Shown here: one piece after another, positions 40,584-48,965 of the stretch | Numbering within the stretch: position 1 is the first letter of the stretch | Layout: the number at the start of each line of letters is the position of its first letter | IMG/VR virus record: IMGVR_UViG_3300043425_001539 | Span: 174,476-238,475 of that record | Origin: a virus | Strand: one strand, 5' to 3' | DNA: 64,000 bases | The notes under the pieces: generated by a model | Told to the model about the DNA's origin: nothing | The model's database searches: none | What the model saw: only the letters and a program-made list of their open reading frames with translations | Made by a program: the position numbers and the translations under genes

Positions 40584-40661
40584 TTAGCGGTTACGAGCAA
40601 GTAGGCCCAATAGAAGGGCGGCACAAAAACCACCCAAGAAACAGAGTATTGCGGTTGTCAT
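40584..40661 (-). CDS. 25-residue single-span membrane peptide
   Basis: MTTAILCFLGGFCAALLLGL followed by LARNR: one hydrophobic helix with a basic end, and an A-rich leader. It sits 3 bp after the stop of 40665-41102. It resembles small phage membrane peptides. Confidence 0.5.
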   Translation of the reverse strand: MTTAILCFLGGFCAALLLGLLARNR

Positions 40662-40664
40662 AAT

Positions 40665-41102
40665 TTACTTAGTAAGTGAGTTACAAAAATCATACAGGGA
40701 CCGGGATTGGCTGACCTGGTTTTCATAATCATAATATTCCACTTGGTCACGGCTGGCTTTAACTCCATAGTAGCTGTCGTCATTTGCCTTAACTCTCTCA
40801 ATCATTTCTTCAACTGAGCAAATGAGAGTTTCAGCGTCTTCAATGGGTTCAGCATTGGGATTATTGGTTAGCAAAAGAATAGTGGACTCCAACTGATAAT
40901 CAGACAAAAACTTTTGACAGTTGACTTCATTTCTCAACCTAACCACAGTTCCGCTGTGCCTTCCCACAAAGTGGTCACGGTCATTGAGAATGAGTACATA
41001 AACAAAGCCATCCTGAAAAGCGTGAATCTGTTTATCCAATTCAGTTGCTTGTCTTCTTAGGTGGGTTTGCAAATCAAGCATTGCTTTAAGAGTATCGTTC
41101 AT
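40665..41102 (-). CDS. FVYVLxLxDxxD-family protein 1
   Basis: 145 residues from the ATG at 41102. A helical start (LDLQTHLRRQATELDKQIHA), then FQDGFVYVLILNDRDHF, a central NCQKF and LLLTNNPNAEPIED, then EMIERVKANDD. The layout is shared with 41433-41864, and each copy sits next to an EYDWRxHRGYY gene or a cassette. Confidence 0.68.
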   Translation of the reverse strand: MNDTLKAMLDLQTHLRRQATELDKQIHAFQDGFVYVLILNDRDHFVGRHSGTVVRLRNEVNCQKFLSDYQLESTILLLTNNPNAEPIEDAETLICSVEEMIERVKANDDSYYGVKASRDQVEYYDYENQVSQSRSLYDFCNSLTK

Positions 41103-41121
41103 TATTGAAAGCGGTGAATGG

Positions 41122-41415
41122 TTAAGAAAAAATTGGATTAGGACCTTCAACCCGATACCGGGGTTTGTCATCAACGTAAACCACTACCAGGCGCCATGGG
41201 TTTTGTGGAGTTGACTTGTAAAAGTATCCCCACCATTTGCTGATGGTGCCAGCATAATACCCACGGTGCTTGCGCCAGTCATATTCACTCAAGTCAGTGA
41301 TTTCTCCGTTGACCAAGAGCACTTCTTTGACAATATCAGTATATGAAAATTCCCCGTCACCAAACCTATTTTTAAGGGCGCGCATTACTCGGGATTTAAC
41401 ATTTTTGTTTCTCAT
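41122..41415 (-). CDS. EYDWRxHRGYY-family protein 2
   Basis: 97 residues from the ATG at 41415 (MRNKNVKSRVMRALKNRFGD). EYDWRKHRGYYAGTISKWWG and STPQNPWRLVVVYVDD align with the proteins at 37562 and 54176. The C-terminus diverges (RYRVEGPNPIFS). Confidence 0.72.
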   Translation of the reverse strand: MRNKNVKSRVMRALKNRFGDGEFSYTDIVKEVLLVNGEITDLSEYDWRKHRGYYAGTISKWWGYFYKSTPQNPWRLVVVYVDDKPRYRVEGPNPIFS

Positions 41416-41432
41416 AAACAAGCTGTTTAAGA

Positions 41433-41864
41433 TTAAGCTAAGATAATTTCACTAATTTTTTCCAGGGATGTTGAAGAAGAAGCAGCATAATTTTTGTACC
41501 ATACCGTTCTTACATTGACGTCATCTTCAAAAACGGCAACGTCCTCTTCTTCCATTTTTTGTATGATTTCTTCGGCAGTGCAAAATACCGCATCAATCTT
41601 GCCTATTTTTTGGCAGTTGGGATTGTTGGTCATTAACACTTTTGTATAATCCCATGTATTAACCATGGATTTTTTGCAATTGTATTCATTTTTCGTCACC
41701 ACCCAAAAACTTTCGATTCGGTTGTCTTGGTGGTCCGTTAGCAACAAAACATAAACAAAACCATCTTCATACTCGTTGATCTTCCGATCAATCTCATTAA
41801 TCTTGTTTTGGTGTTTTTCTTTTTCAGCAATCAGTTTCAGAATATCAGTGCTAACGTTTTTCAT
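41433..41864 (-). CDS. FVYVLxLxDxxD-family protein 2
   Basis: 143 residues. KINEYEDGFVYVLLLTDHQD, EYNCKKSMVNTWDYTKVLMT and TNNPNCQKIGKIDAVFCTAE match the 40665 protein. Own promoter cassette. Confidence 0.7.
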   Translation of the reverse strand: MKNVSTDILKLIAEKEKHQNKINEIDRKINEYEDGFVYVLLLTDHQDNRIESFWVVTKNEYNCKKSMVNTWDYTKVLMTNNPNCQKIGKIDAVFCTAEEIIQKMEEEDVAVFEDDVNVRTVWYKNYAASSSTSLEKISEIILA

Positions 41865-41866
41865 AA

Positions 41867-41955
41867 TTGTTGTTTTTTAATTATATACAAATATACAACC
41901 ATTTCGCGAACTAAAAAAATTTTTGGGCAACTTTTTTGTTAATGAAATGTTAACA
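41867..41955 (-). promoter_or_regulatory. Promoter cassette copy (-7 box 41888-41895)
   Basis: TATATTTG, TTTAGTTCGCGAAAT in the -33 to -15 region (imperfect TTTG), AAAAGTTGCCC block and the double TTAACA edge. Confidence 0.8.
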
Positions 41956-41965
41956 ACTCTGTGGT

Positions 41966-42223
41966 TTATTGGCCTTTCAACAAGTCAACATATTTATCAA
42001 GAGTATCCGCAAGCCGCTCAAGTTCAGCTGTTCCAATTTTCCCATCGGCATGCAATTGCTTAAATTGCATAATAAGAGAGTACTTGGCGCCAAACATGGT
42101 CATTTCAGTTGAACGGTCAGCAGGGTTATTGGGAGTAAGCTGAACAACAACCGGCATTCCTTTAGCGCCATGAAACCTGTCAACCTCCTTCATCTGATAA
42201 TCAAAAATTATTTTCTTGAACAT
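41966..42223 (-). CDS. Hypothetical protein, paralog of 32862-33125
   Basis: 85 residues from the ATG at 42223 (MFKKIIFDYQMKEVDRFHGA). The C-terminal two helices (LIMQFKQLHADGKIGTAELE, RLADTLDKYVDLLKGQ) parallel the 32862 protein. Confidence 0.65.
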   Translation of the reverse strand: MFKKIIFDYQMKEVDRFHGAKGMPVVVQLTPNNPADRSTEMTMFGAKYSLIMQFKQLHADGKIGTAELERLADTLDKYVDLLKGQ

Positions 42224-42274
42224 AACTAATTTTTTTAATTTGTTGATAAATGTAAAGACCAAGATTATTACCGA

Positions 42275-42685
42275 TTAATACCGGCCCAACACATCCTCAA
42301 TTTCTAAGCCATGTTTATCACACAGTTTTTCAATTGCTGCAATGCGGCGGGCAATTTTAGCCTCAACTTCAACAATCTGTTTTTCGTGGTTTTCTAATGC
42401 CGTCAAGAACGTCATATAATTCATAGCCACTTGGTCCATTGTAGGGAATGGCAAAGTAAGAATTAACAGGGTTTCAGTTTGGTTGGGATTCATAATTTCA
42501 AAAGTAACAGGTGGCGCATCAACTCCCATTGTCTCGCAAGCATCAATATGAAATGTGATGGTCGCTTTACAGCGAGTTTCAAGCAAGAAGGTGACATTAA
42601 AATCCCGCGTAATGATGTAGGGAAATTTTTCGCGAGACAATCCTTCAACGATAATACGTTCAGCTAAAGCGAGATCAAAGTTCAT
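42275..42685 (-). CDS. Divergent member of the beta-domain/C-terminal-helix family
   Basis: 136 residues from the ATG at 42685. The layout (N-terminal helix, strands around TFLLETRCKATITFHIDACE, a helix with NYMTFLTALENHEKQIVEVE, final LCDKHGLEIEDVLGRY) follows the 33186/34502 family, with low sequence identity. Own promoter cassette. Confidence 0.62.
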   Translation of the reverse strand: MNFDLALAERIIVEGLSREKFPYIITRDFNVTFLLETRCKATITFHIDACETMGVDAPPVTFEIMNPNQTETLLILTLPFPTMDQVAMNYMTFLTALENHEKQIVEVEAKIARRIAAIEKLCDKHGLEIEDVLGRY

Positions 42686-42701
42686 AATGAATTTTGTTTT
42701 T

Positions 42702-42795
42702 GTTGTTTTTAATTTATATACAAATATACAACCATTTCGCGAACTAAAAAAATTTTTGGGCAACTTTTTTTCTCAAAAAAGTGTTAAAATTTTCT
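42702..42795 (-). promoter_or_regulatory. Promoter cassette copy (-7 box 42721-42728)
   Basis: TATATTTG, TTTAGTTCGCGAAAT and the AAAAGTTGCCC block. The TTAACA edge includes the stop codon of the upstream gene (42784-42786), whose last residues KF are encoded by cassette sequence. Confidence 0.8.
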
Positions 42796-43155
42796 GGGAT
42801 TTAGATACCTTAAATGGGCCCAAAATCTGCGGGTTTTCAGGTAATCAGGATTAGCCTCATTCCGGTATGCCTCCCGCTCAAAACTGATAGAATAATATGG
42901 ATTAGCGCCTGTCAAGGCACGGTATATCCATTCCATAAAATACCATAGATAAAAGCCCACTACCAATAGCTCTATCTGTTGCCTGATATGGATTCTCTCG
43001 TGGTTAATGGTTAATTCAATACCCTTCTGGGTTGTCCTGTTGTACCAACTGTCTCTCAGTATAATAAACGGATAGAGGGTAATACCTATTGAACCTGGAC
43101 TAACCATATCCAATAGTTTAAATAGTTTCTCAGATCTAAGTATTCTAGTTGCCAT
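42784..43155 (-). CDS. Membrane protein with HExxH-type motif
   Basis: 123 residues from the ATG at 43155. LTINHERIHIRQQIELLVVG (about residues 48-67) contains HERIH, a zinc-peptidase-like HExxH, directly before a hydrophobic helix FYLWYFMEWIYR. A second hydrophobic segment precedes it (SIGITLYPFIIL). Similar small proteins occur in Bacteroidota genomes, as far as I recall. Protease activity is unproven; the rest of a peptidase fold is short. Confidence 0.55.
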   Translation of the reverse strand: MATRILRSEKLFKLLDMVSPGSIGITLYPFIILRDSWYNRTTQKGIELTINHERIHIRQQIELLVVGFYLWYFMEWIYRALTGANPYYSISFEREAYRNEANPDYLKTRRFWAHLRYLNPRKF

Positions 43156-43695
43156 AAGTAAGATATTATTTATATACCATCCGGGAAAATAGTTTGCCCG
43201 CAATGGGAGATCTTGTTGTTAATGAGATGTTAACAGGTAGTTGGGACAAAGGTAATAGGACTCAGACTGAGATAAAACGCAACACACATTTCTGTGCAAA
43301 AAGGTATGCAGGTTTTCATAGACTTTCTAAGAGCTATTTAAAACAAACTTTTCTTGACCCAGAAGGCGGGCATGGTCAAGTCTTCACATAAAGAGACCAA
43401 TTTTATGAGTATCTCTGAGTATCTTATGTTACTCAGAGATCTCAGATTTTGCACACAGGTTTACAGGTTTCATAGTTTTGCCCGCAACCATTTTTTGCAA
43501 TCTCCAGTATATGTCCTGGTCAAAAAAAATTTCCAGGAAAAAAATTTCCAAATTTGTTGAACTTGAGAATGCACCTTGTTATTGAGAATAATATTCTTGA
43601 TAAAAACAATAGGGAATGTCAATTAATTGACATTCCCTTGGTTGACAGTCGAGACATACTGCAAGTCGCTCAAACGATTAATGTTAACTATTCTA
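43156..43695. other. 540-bp region without a convincing protein gene
   Basis: Plus-strand frames here have no leader, cassette or recognisable content. The region has a degenerate cassette (TTAACATCTCATTAACAACA near 43215-43240), an 11-bp hairpin ATCTCTGAGTA/TACTCAGAGAT at 43411-43440 and the terminator at 43604-43638. It could encode a non-coding RNA or be a decayed gene. Confidence 0.5.
43604..43638 (-). terminator. Terminator with 28-bp perfect palindrome
   Basis: AGGGAATGTCAATT followed by its exact reverse complement (43611-43638), then ATTGTTTTTATC on the minus strand. It ends the lysis-region transcript 57 bp after the 43696 stop. A perfect 28-bp palindrome could also be a protein binding site. 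Confidence 0.75.
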
Positions 43696-43974
43696 TTAAC
43701 TATTAAGTGGCAACATCTCATCATCTGAGTCATTATGAGATTCACTTTGGATAAACTTTTGATCTAATAGATAATTGATTAACAATCCAGTCAACAATAA
43801 GTCAACCACAATAAATTCCAGGGTGTATTTTTTTATCACAGCCCCCAATGCGCTTGCGATATACGCCAACATGGCTCCTGTGACGATCAAGTTAAACACC
43901 AATACAATTAAAAATACAATCAGTGCTCGTTTTGATCCTGTGAGAGTAATGCGATAGTTTTGTTCTGCTTTCAT
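43696..43974 (-). CDS. Two-span membrane protein next to glucosaminidase (holin candidate)
   Basis: 92 residues from the ATG at 43974, two long hydrophobic segments (about 17-43 and 52-68) and an acidic tail (HNDSDDEMLPLNS). It starts 2 nt before the stop of the glucosaminidase gene. The pairing fits a holin/endolysin unit but is not proven. Confidence 0.6.
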   Translation of the reverse strand: MKAEQNYRITLTGSKRALIVFLIVLVFNLIVTGAMLAYIASALGAVIKKYTLEFIVVDLLLTGLLINYLLDQKFIQSESHNDSDDEMLPLNS

Positions 43975-43975
43975 G

Positions 43976-44818
43976 CTAATCAAATTTATCTAACTCATAA
44001 TATTCAACCGTTCGAATCAATGCCTTGGCATAAGTGCGACTGGTTGCGTATCCGCATTGCTTTAAACCTTTGGCCCAATCCCGATAGTTTTTGTTGCGAT
44101 ACAATCGGGCGTACCTGGGTTGTTGCAGAAAATGCGAATGGTCGCGGAATGATTGCCATACGGATTTGTATTTTCTAAATCGTTCGCGAGGTGCATCATC
44201 GTCTGCACGAATGAAACCTGCTGGGCCCACTCCTTTGATTCCAAAAGCGTTATTGGCTTTTTTATAGAGTCGACTTTTGCCTGCGTTGGTTTCCACAATT
44301 GCTTGTGCCAATTTAATACTTGCAGGAATGCCAAACTTAGCTTGTTCCTGTTGTGCCACTTGATAGTATTTCAAGATAAACAACTGTTGTTCACTCATTG
44401 CCGATTTGGGAAGTTTAGTTACCCAATCCGGAGTTCGTTTGGATTTGGTGCGTTCTCTCTTTGCCTGTTTTTCTCGCTTCTTTTTAGCGGGAGATTTTTT
44501 TTCTGCGGATTGCTTCTCGTCTAAAATGCTGTGAGCGGAGACGTGTGTCTCCACTCTTACAGGCAATAAACTCATTTCTTCAGCATTTGCCATCAGCGGT
44601 GTTTCGATGGTTTCTCGAGATTCCCGTGGACCAATATCATTGAGTTTGATATTAATCTCTATCGAGGAATTGGGCAACCAAATGACCACCAAGATAAACA
44701 TAGTTGTCAAAAAAATCAGTCTCAACAACAAGAGATTAGGTCCTTTGTTGAGTTCGGTTTGAATCCATTCTTTTGCGCCTTGCAGAGTTAGACCGGGTTT
44801 GTCTGGTAAATTATTCAT
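43976..44818 (-). CDS. Membrane-anchored glucosaminidase-type lysozyme (endolysin candidate)
   Basis: 280 residues. One membrane segment at ~34-52 (LLLRLIFLTTMFILVVIWLP), a basic linker (KKSPAKKKREKQAKRERTKS), then a GH73/glucosaminidase domain: GIPASIKLAQAIVETNAGKS with the catalytic Glu, YKKANNAFGIKGV and FRKYKSVWQSFRDHSHFL. It cleaves glycan strands of peptidoglycan. The N-terminal anchor suggests signal-anchor export. Confidence 0.88.
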   Translation of the reverse strand: MNNLPDKPGLTLQGAKEWIQTELNKGPNLLLLRLIFLTTMFILVVIWLPNSSIEINIKLNDIGPRESRETIETPLMANAEEMSLLPVRVETHVSAHSILDEKQSAEKKSPAKKKREKQAKRERTKSKRTPDWVTKLPKSAMSEQQLFILKYYQVAQQEQAKFGIPASIKLAQAIVETNAGKSRLYKKANNAFGIKGVGPAGFIRADDDAPRERFRKYKSVWQSFRDHSHFLQQPRYARLYRNKNYRDWAKGLKQCGYATSRTYAKALIRTVEYYELDKFD

Positions 44819-45015
44819 ATAATAAGGATTAAGATAATCAGATTAAAACGTTCTCTATATGTTGACGTGCTGATTGAGCAGATATAGTTTTTCACGCCTT
44901 GAGTCATCGAGAAGTCAAGGGAAATCTATAAGCATAACACGGAGTACAGCTGGTATATGAATTATTAATAGTAGTTATATACTTAAGATATGGAATAGTT
45001 TTGGACAAGATTATT

Positions 45016-45849
45016 CTATTCCTTAATCCTACCTATAACATCACGCATTCGAGTAAAGGTTTCTACACCAATAGGTATTGACAACAGAGAAGCCAAGAAT
45101 TGGTTGATATATGAAAACATTGAGACAGCTTCTCCTTGTGAAATGGTTTGGTTGCCTTGTGTAAGAACAACCAAACCCAGGATTAAAAATAGGTTTTTCG
45201 TTGAGTTGAGAGATGTCCAATTTCTTCCTTGCAATGTTGATCCCAAGATCAAGATTTTTCTGCGACGTTGAAAAAATGTCTGTACGCGTTCGGGTAAATT
45301 TTCTGTAAGGATTTGCGCACGCTTTTCAAACTGTGTGTTTTGCAACCTGGTACTCTGTTCAATCTTTTGATAGAAAAAATAAACAATTGCCACAATTGGA
45401 CCTATACACGATAAGACAATAAATGCGGTAAGTGGGTCACGCCAAAAAATAAACAGGAAAGATCCCAGGACAGCCAAGACCGCAGAAATATAATAGTGGA
45501 TGTGGTTTTCCAAAAAGTCAATTATATCATATGACATGGATGTACGTGCAATTCGAGTTGACGGGTCCAAATCTTTGCCTCTCTCTAAATATTTAAAAAC
45601 AATTTGATTGTAAATATTGGTATAGACTTTGGTGTCAAAAACCATTCTGCGATAGACAAAGAAATTTTCAAACACCGCAATTCCAATAAACAGATACAAC
45701 CAAAAATAGTCATGTGCAATTAAGCCGTCGATCATTTTGCCAATAACATAAGGCTCAGTCAAAAACAGCAGTTGCGCCACAAACATATAAAAATAGATCA
45801 AGAGCAATTCATACTTGTGCTCTTTAAATATTGTGATAATGTATTTCAT
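45016..45849 (-). CDS. ABC-transporter-type transmembrane domain without ATPase
   Basis: 277 residues with about six membrane helices. YLERGKDLDPSTRIARTSMS and RDPLTAFIVLSCIGPIVAIV correspond to the intracellular loops of type I ABC exporters, and QTISQGEAVSMFSYINQFLA is typical of their last helices. It ends before any nucleotide-binding domain, and no ATPase gene is adjacent. It may pair with or poison a host transporter. Confidence 0.72.
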   Translation of the reverse strand: MKYIITIFKEHKYELLLIYFYMFVAQLLFLTEPYVIGKMIDGLIAHDYFWLYLFIGIAVFENFFVYRRMVFDTKVYTNIYNQIVFKYLERGKDLDPSTRIARTSMSYDIIDFLENHIHYYISAVLAVLGSFLFIFWRDPLTAFIVLSCIGPIVAIVYFFYQKIEQSTRLQNTQFEKRAQILTENLPERVQTFFQRRRKILILGSTLQGRNWTSLNSTKNLFLILGLVVLTQGNQTISQGEAVSMFSYINQFLASLLSIPIGVETFTRMRDVIGRIKE

Positions 45850-45851
45850 AA

Positions 45852-46166
45852 TTAGAGAGATGATAACAAATAGTAAGAAAGTTTATAACCCACAAATGCA
45901 CCCAATGCTGATGGAACAGGAAAGACAATTAATTGTCCTAGGTCAGTTACATATTTAGGCCGATTAACAATTTTACCCATAAAGAAATAATAAGTAAGAT
46001 ACCCAAGTAATACTGCAATATCAGTTTGTGTTGCAATAAAGACCACCAAAGTTGCGCCCAAAAAACCAAAAATAAAATTGTCTCTTACGCCTTCCCAAAT
46101 TTCAAGCATGGTGGCGCTTTTCCATTCACGGTAAATTTTTTGTGTTTTGTTTTTTACTTTTTTCAT
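45852..46166 (-). CDS. Small membrane protein
   Basis: 104 residues from the ATG at 46166. A basic N-terminus (MKKVKNKTQKIYREWKSATM) and about three hydrophobic segments (FIFGFLGATLVVFIATQ, IAVLLGYLTYYFFMG, IVFPVPSALGAFVGYKLSYY). 2 bp from the ABC-type protein and overlapping the upstream gene by 4 bp; the three form an operon. Confidence 0.7.
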   Translation of the reverse strand: MKKVKNKTQKIYREWKSATMLEIWEGVRDNFIFGFLGATLVVFIATQTDIAVLLGYLTYYFFMGKIVNRPKYVTDLGQLIVFPVPSALGAFVGYKLSYYLLSSL

Positions 46167-46606
46167 GAGTACTTCTTCATATAAGTAATTGGGTGATCTG
46201 CGCAAACTCCTGATTCAGATACAATTTTTTTGTTTTCGGATTCAACAAATGTTATACAGTCTTTAATAAAGAGATTGTCATTAAACAACAAAACAGTACC
46301 ACCTGACGAAATAGTCAATTCATCGGTTTCATGCCAAAACCAATTGAGATTTAAAGAGTTTAAAAATTTAACCGCATCAACATTCCTTGCTTGAATCAGC
46401 AAATCCGCTTCACGATAAATCAACCAATGCGGATCAATTAAATAAGTGGGTTCTTCATTACCCAAATAAAATTTATTATCAACCACCCAAACGTCGATCT
46501 TGACAAATAAGCCGTGATTAACAATTGCTTCATCAACATATTGAGGTTGGTTTTCAAATTCAGATATTCTTCCGTTGAGATTGCCTCGATTTGATATAAT
46601 ATACAT
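46163..46606 (-). CDS. GDPD/PLC-like conserved phage protein
   Basis: 147 residues. ISNRGNLNGRISEFENQPQY, VKIDVWVVDNKFYLGNEEPT, and later NWFWHETDELTISSGGTVLL match a widespread short family resembling glycerophosphodiester phosphodiesterases (NRG and ExD-like DVW motifs). It lacks the second half of the full TIM barrel. Often seen near sugar metabolism genes. Confidence 0.6.
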   Translation of the reverse strand: MYIISNRGNLNGRISEFENQPQYVDEAIVNHGLFVKIDVWVVDNKFYLGNEEPTYLIDPHWLIYREADLLIQARNVDAVKFLNSLNLNWFWHETDELTISSGGTVLLFNDNLFIKDCITFVESENKKIVSESGVCADHPITYMKKYS

Positions 46607-46611
46607 AAGAA

Positions 46612-47700
46612 TTAATTTGAGAGAGGAAACTGAATTGTGGGATGAGGTTTATAATTTTCCAGAGTAAAATCAGAGATTTGACAACTGTTTAAAAAATCAT
46701 CAATGTTGCCGTTAAAATTAACAGACTCAGAAATTTTTAAGTTGGGCAATTCACGAGATTCTCTGGTCAACTGTTCATTAACGCCTTCAGCCTGGTTTAA
46801 ATAAATATGTGTATCACCCAGATTGCCAATTAATTCTTCAGGAACCATGTTGACAATTTTTCCAATAATTGTTAATAGCAAAGCGTATGAAGCAATATTA
46901 AAAGGAAGTCCTAAAGGTGTATCTACTGAACGCTGATTCCACATTAAAGAGATTGCTCTTCTTGGGACATCAAAACTGTCTAAGTATTTATGATTTTTAT
47001 TATCATAATCAATCACGCCGTTTTTGGTTTCTTTTTTCCTGATGTCAAGTCTTTCTTCCAAACTTAATTCTCTTGTATAAACTTGAAACCCATAATGACA
47101 CGGCGGCAAAACCATACTTTCAATTTCATCAACATGCCAGCTATTAACCATCAACCTTCTGCTATCTGGGTTTGCTCTTAATGAATGAATTAATTGCGCT
47201 ATTTGGTCATACCAAACCGAAAAGCCCTTGCCAGTCTTAGCCTGCAAGTCCCGCCAACCTTGCCATTGCCGCCATTGCTTACCATAAATTGGTCCTAAAT
47301 CTCCAAGTTTATAACCTGTATGATCTGGCATAAAATGTGGCTTTTTATTGTTGCCGTTTTTAATAGCCGAAATAAATTCCTCTCTCGTCATAGGATCTGT
47401 CATGTGAATGAAGCATTCTCGTTCATATCCTTTGTAAGCATCGCCATCCCAAATATGGCAATTATTATCTACCAAATATTTAATATTGGTTTCTCCTTTT
47501 AAGAACCACAAAAGTTCAGCAACCACTAAACGAAATGGAATTTTCTTGGTTGTTAAAACAGGAAAGCCTTCGGACATTTGATGACGGATTTGTTTACCAA
47601 ATACAGATAATGTTCCTGTTCCAGTTCGGTCGTCTTTCTTAATACCCGAATTTAAAATTTCCTGTAAAAGATTTTGATAATCTCTGTCTAGTTTATTCAT
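46612..47700 (-). CDS. thyA: Thymidylate synthase
   Basis: 362 residues, ThyA type. DDRTGTGTLSVFGKQIRHQM (folate/dUMP region), GPIYGKQWRQW, SRRLMVNSWH, catalytic LPPCHYGFQVY (Cys201) and LGLPFNIASYALLLTIIGKI are all intact. It converts dUMP to dTMP using methylene-THF. It is ~100 residues longer than E. coli ThyA, with insertions around 95-130 and 210-245 as in other large phage and eukaryotic forms. It pairs functionally with the DHFR-like gene at 49955. Confidence 0.97.
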   Translation of the reverse strand: MNKLDRDYQNLLQEILNSGIKKDDRTGTGTLSVFGKQIRHQMSEGFPVLTTKKIPFRLVVAELLWFLKGETNIKYLVDNNCHIWDGDAYKGYERECFIHMTDPMTREEFISAIKNGNNKKPHFMPDHTGYKLGDLGPIYGKQWRQWQGWRDLQAKTGKGFSVWYDQIAQLIHSLRANPDSRRLMVNSWHVDEIESMVLPPCHYGFQVYTRELSLEERLDIRKKETKNGVIDYDNKNHKYLDSFDVPRRAISLMWNQRSVDTPLGLPFNIASYALLLTIIGKIVNMVPEELIGNLGDTHIYLNQAEGVNEQLTRESRELPNLKISESVNFNGNIDDFLNSCQISDFTLENYKPHPTIQFPLSN

Positions 47701-47710
47701 AATTTATAAA

Positions 47711-48229
47711 TTATCCAAGTAAAAATAAAACATTATCTTTGATACCAGGAGTAATTATCCCCAATGAATCGTTATCAATTGGAATAAATTTAGCTTCTTT
47801 GAGTCGATCGGAAATTACTCCGTCAATTGCAACCCATTGAATCACTTCCTTTTGTTGTTTAACCCAATTTAAAATTTCAGATTGTCTTTGCTCAGGCGAG
47901 CAAGCAAATTCATAATCGCCAACGGTCATTGCTATGGGTTGTTTGTTTACACCTTGCTCTTTGTAAAAACTGGCAAATTCTTCAAGAGATGCGTGGTTTT
48001 TCCATTCCGAAGTAATCACAAGTTCAGCATCAGTTTTTTCCAAAATTTCATTTAGGATATTTACTGCTTCTTTGTCAAAATCATCAAACCTATAAGCAAT
48101 AGGAATGTCTTTAAAAGACATTCCAGGTTTTTTACCTGCCCATGTATTTTGCTTCTGTTTCCTTGAACCCCAATTTTGGGGTAAACATAATACGCCGTCG
48201 TGGTCTAAAAAAATTATTTTCTTTGTCAT
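47711..48229 (-). CDS. HAD-family phosphatase-like protein (HAD_SAK type)
   Basis: 172 residues. IIFLDHDGVLCLP (HAD motif I, DxDGV), LVITSEWKNHASLEEFASFY (motif II region, TSxWK) and a C-terminal DRLKEAKFIPIDNDSLGIIT with Asp-containing motif IV. This matches the HAD variant found in predicted RNA-repair and phage neighbourhoods. May remove phosphates from nucleic-acid ends or nucleotides. Confidence 0.78.
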   Translation of the reverse strand: MTKKIIFLDHDGVLCLPQNWGSRKQKQNTWAGKKPGMSFKDIPIAYRFDDFDKEAVNILNEILEKTDAELVITSEWKNHASLEEFASFYKEQGVNKQPIAMTVGDYEFACSPEQRQSEILNWVKQQKEVIQWVAIDGVISDRLKEAKFIPIDNDSLGIITPGIKDNVLFLLG

Positions 48230-48235
48230 ATTTTA

Positions 48236-48475
48236 TTATTTGTTTCTTGCTCTATATCTAGCAAAATCTAATTTGATTTGATTTATAGTTTTTTCCAAAA
48301 TAGCAATCTTTTCTTCAAGAAGCTGTATTCGTTTTTCCTTTTCTTGTTGTTCAACAAGCAAGCGTTGTTTGTCTCTTTTCTCTTGACTCTCTAAGAGTCT
48401 TTGCTTTTTTGCCAAGACAATTTTTTCAATTCTTTCACGCCGTTGTTTTTGCGCTTCTTTAATAGTTTGCTTCAT
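48236..48475 (-). CDS. Small basic coiled-coil protein
   Basis: 79 residues, almost entirely Lys/Arg/Glu/Gln helix (KQRRERIEKIVLAKKQRLLE, QEKEKRIQLLEEKIAILEKT). Probably an oligomerising or nucleic-acid binding small protein. Confidence 0.65.
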   Translation of the reverse strand: MKQTIKEAQKQRRERIEKIVLAKKQRLLESQEKRDKQRLLVEQQEKEKRIQLLEEKIAILEKTINQIKLDFARYRARNK

Positions 48476-48478
48476 ATA

Positions 48479-48964
48479 TTAATAATCATATTCATCTGTG
48501 ATGTCTTCTTGTAATGCTTTAACCAAAGGATCAACAATTTCATCTTCATCTTCATTGCTTGTTTCATCATCAATCCTTGTCCATACGCCTGATTCTTCAA
48601 TTTCTTCGGATTCATTTTCATCAGAAGAAATATCCATAGGTGTTAGATTCTTGGATGTAAATACCCAATCCTTATGTTCTTGGCCCGTTACAAGATTTCT
48701 CATATTATAAATTCCCATACCTTGACATACAATTTTGCTGTCTTCAAAAGCATAAGTTCCATTTTCAGAACGCAACAAAATTTGTCTGCGGATTCCTTCA
48801 ATATCCCATAATCCAACAATTGTCCAATTTACACCATTAATTACTGAAGTTTTTCCCAAGTCTTCCTTAAGAAGCCAAGATGTGTGAATAAATTTGCTGT
48901 GGTCATTTAAATATTCTTTCCTGAATTTTTCTTCAGACGATGGTGATAGACTTAAAAGCTTCAT
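48479..48964 (-). CDS. Hypothetical protein with acidic tail
   Basis: 161 residues from the ATG at 48964. A globular N-terminal part (MKLLSLSPSSEEKFRKEYLN, WTIVGLWDIEGIRRQILLRS) and a very acidic C-terminal third (DISSDENESEEIEESG, DDETSNEDEDEIVDP). The tail may mimic DNA charge, but this is speculative. Confidence 0.6.
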   Translation of the reverse strand: MKLLSLSPSSEEKFRKEYLNDHSKFIHTSWLLKEDLGKTSVINGVNWTIVGLWDIEGIRRQILLRSENGTYAFEDSKIVCQGMGIYNMRNLVTGQEHKDWVFTSKNLTPMDISSDENESEEIEESGVWTRIDDETSNEDEDEIVDPLVKALQEDITDEYDY

Positions 48965-48965
48965 A

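Noticed and set aside
43194-43560. Two plus-strand ORFs
   Set aside because: No other gene here is on the plus strand, and they lack A-rich leaders, promoter boxes and recognisable protein features.
46612-47700. Intron or intein in the thymidylate synthase gene
   Set aside because: T4 td carries an intron, but here the frame is continuous and all motifs are in order; the extra length is in two internal insertions.
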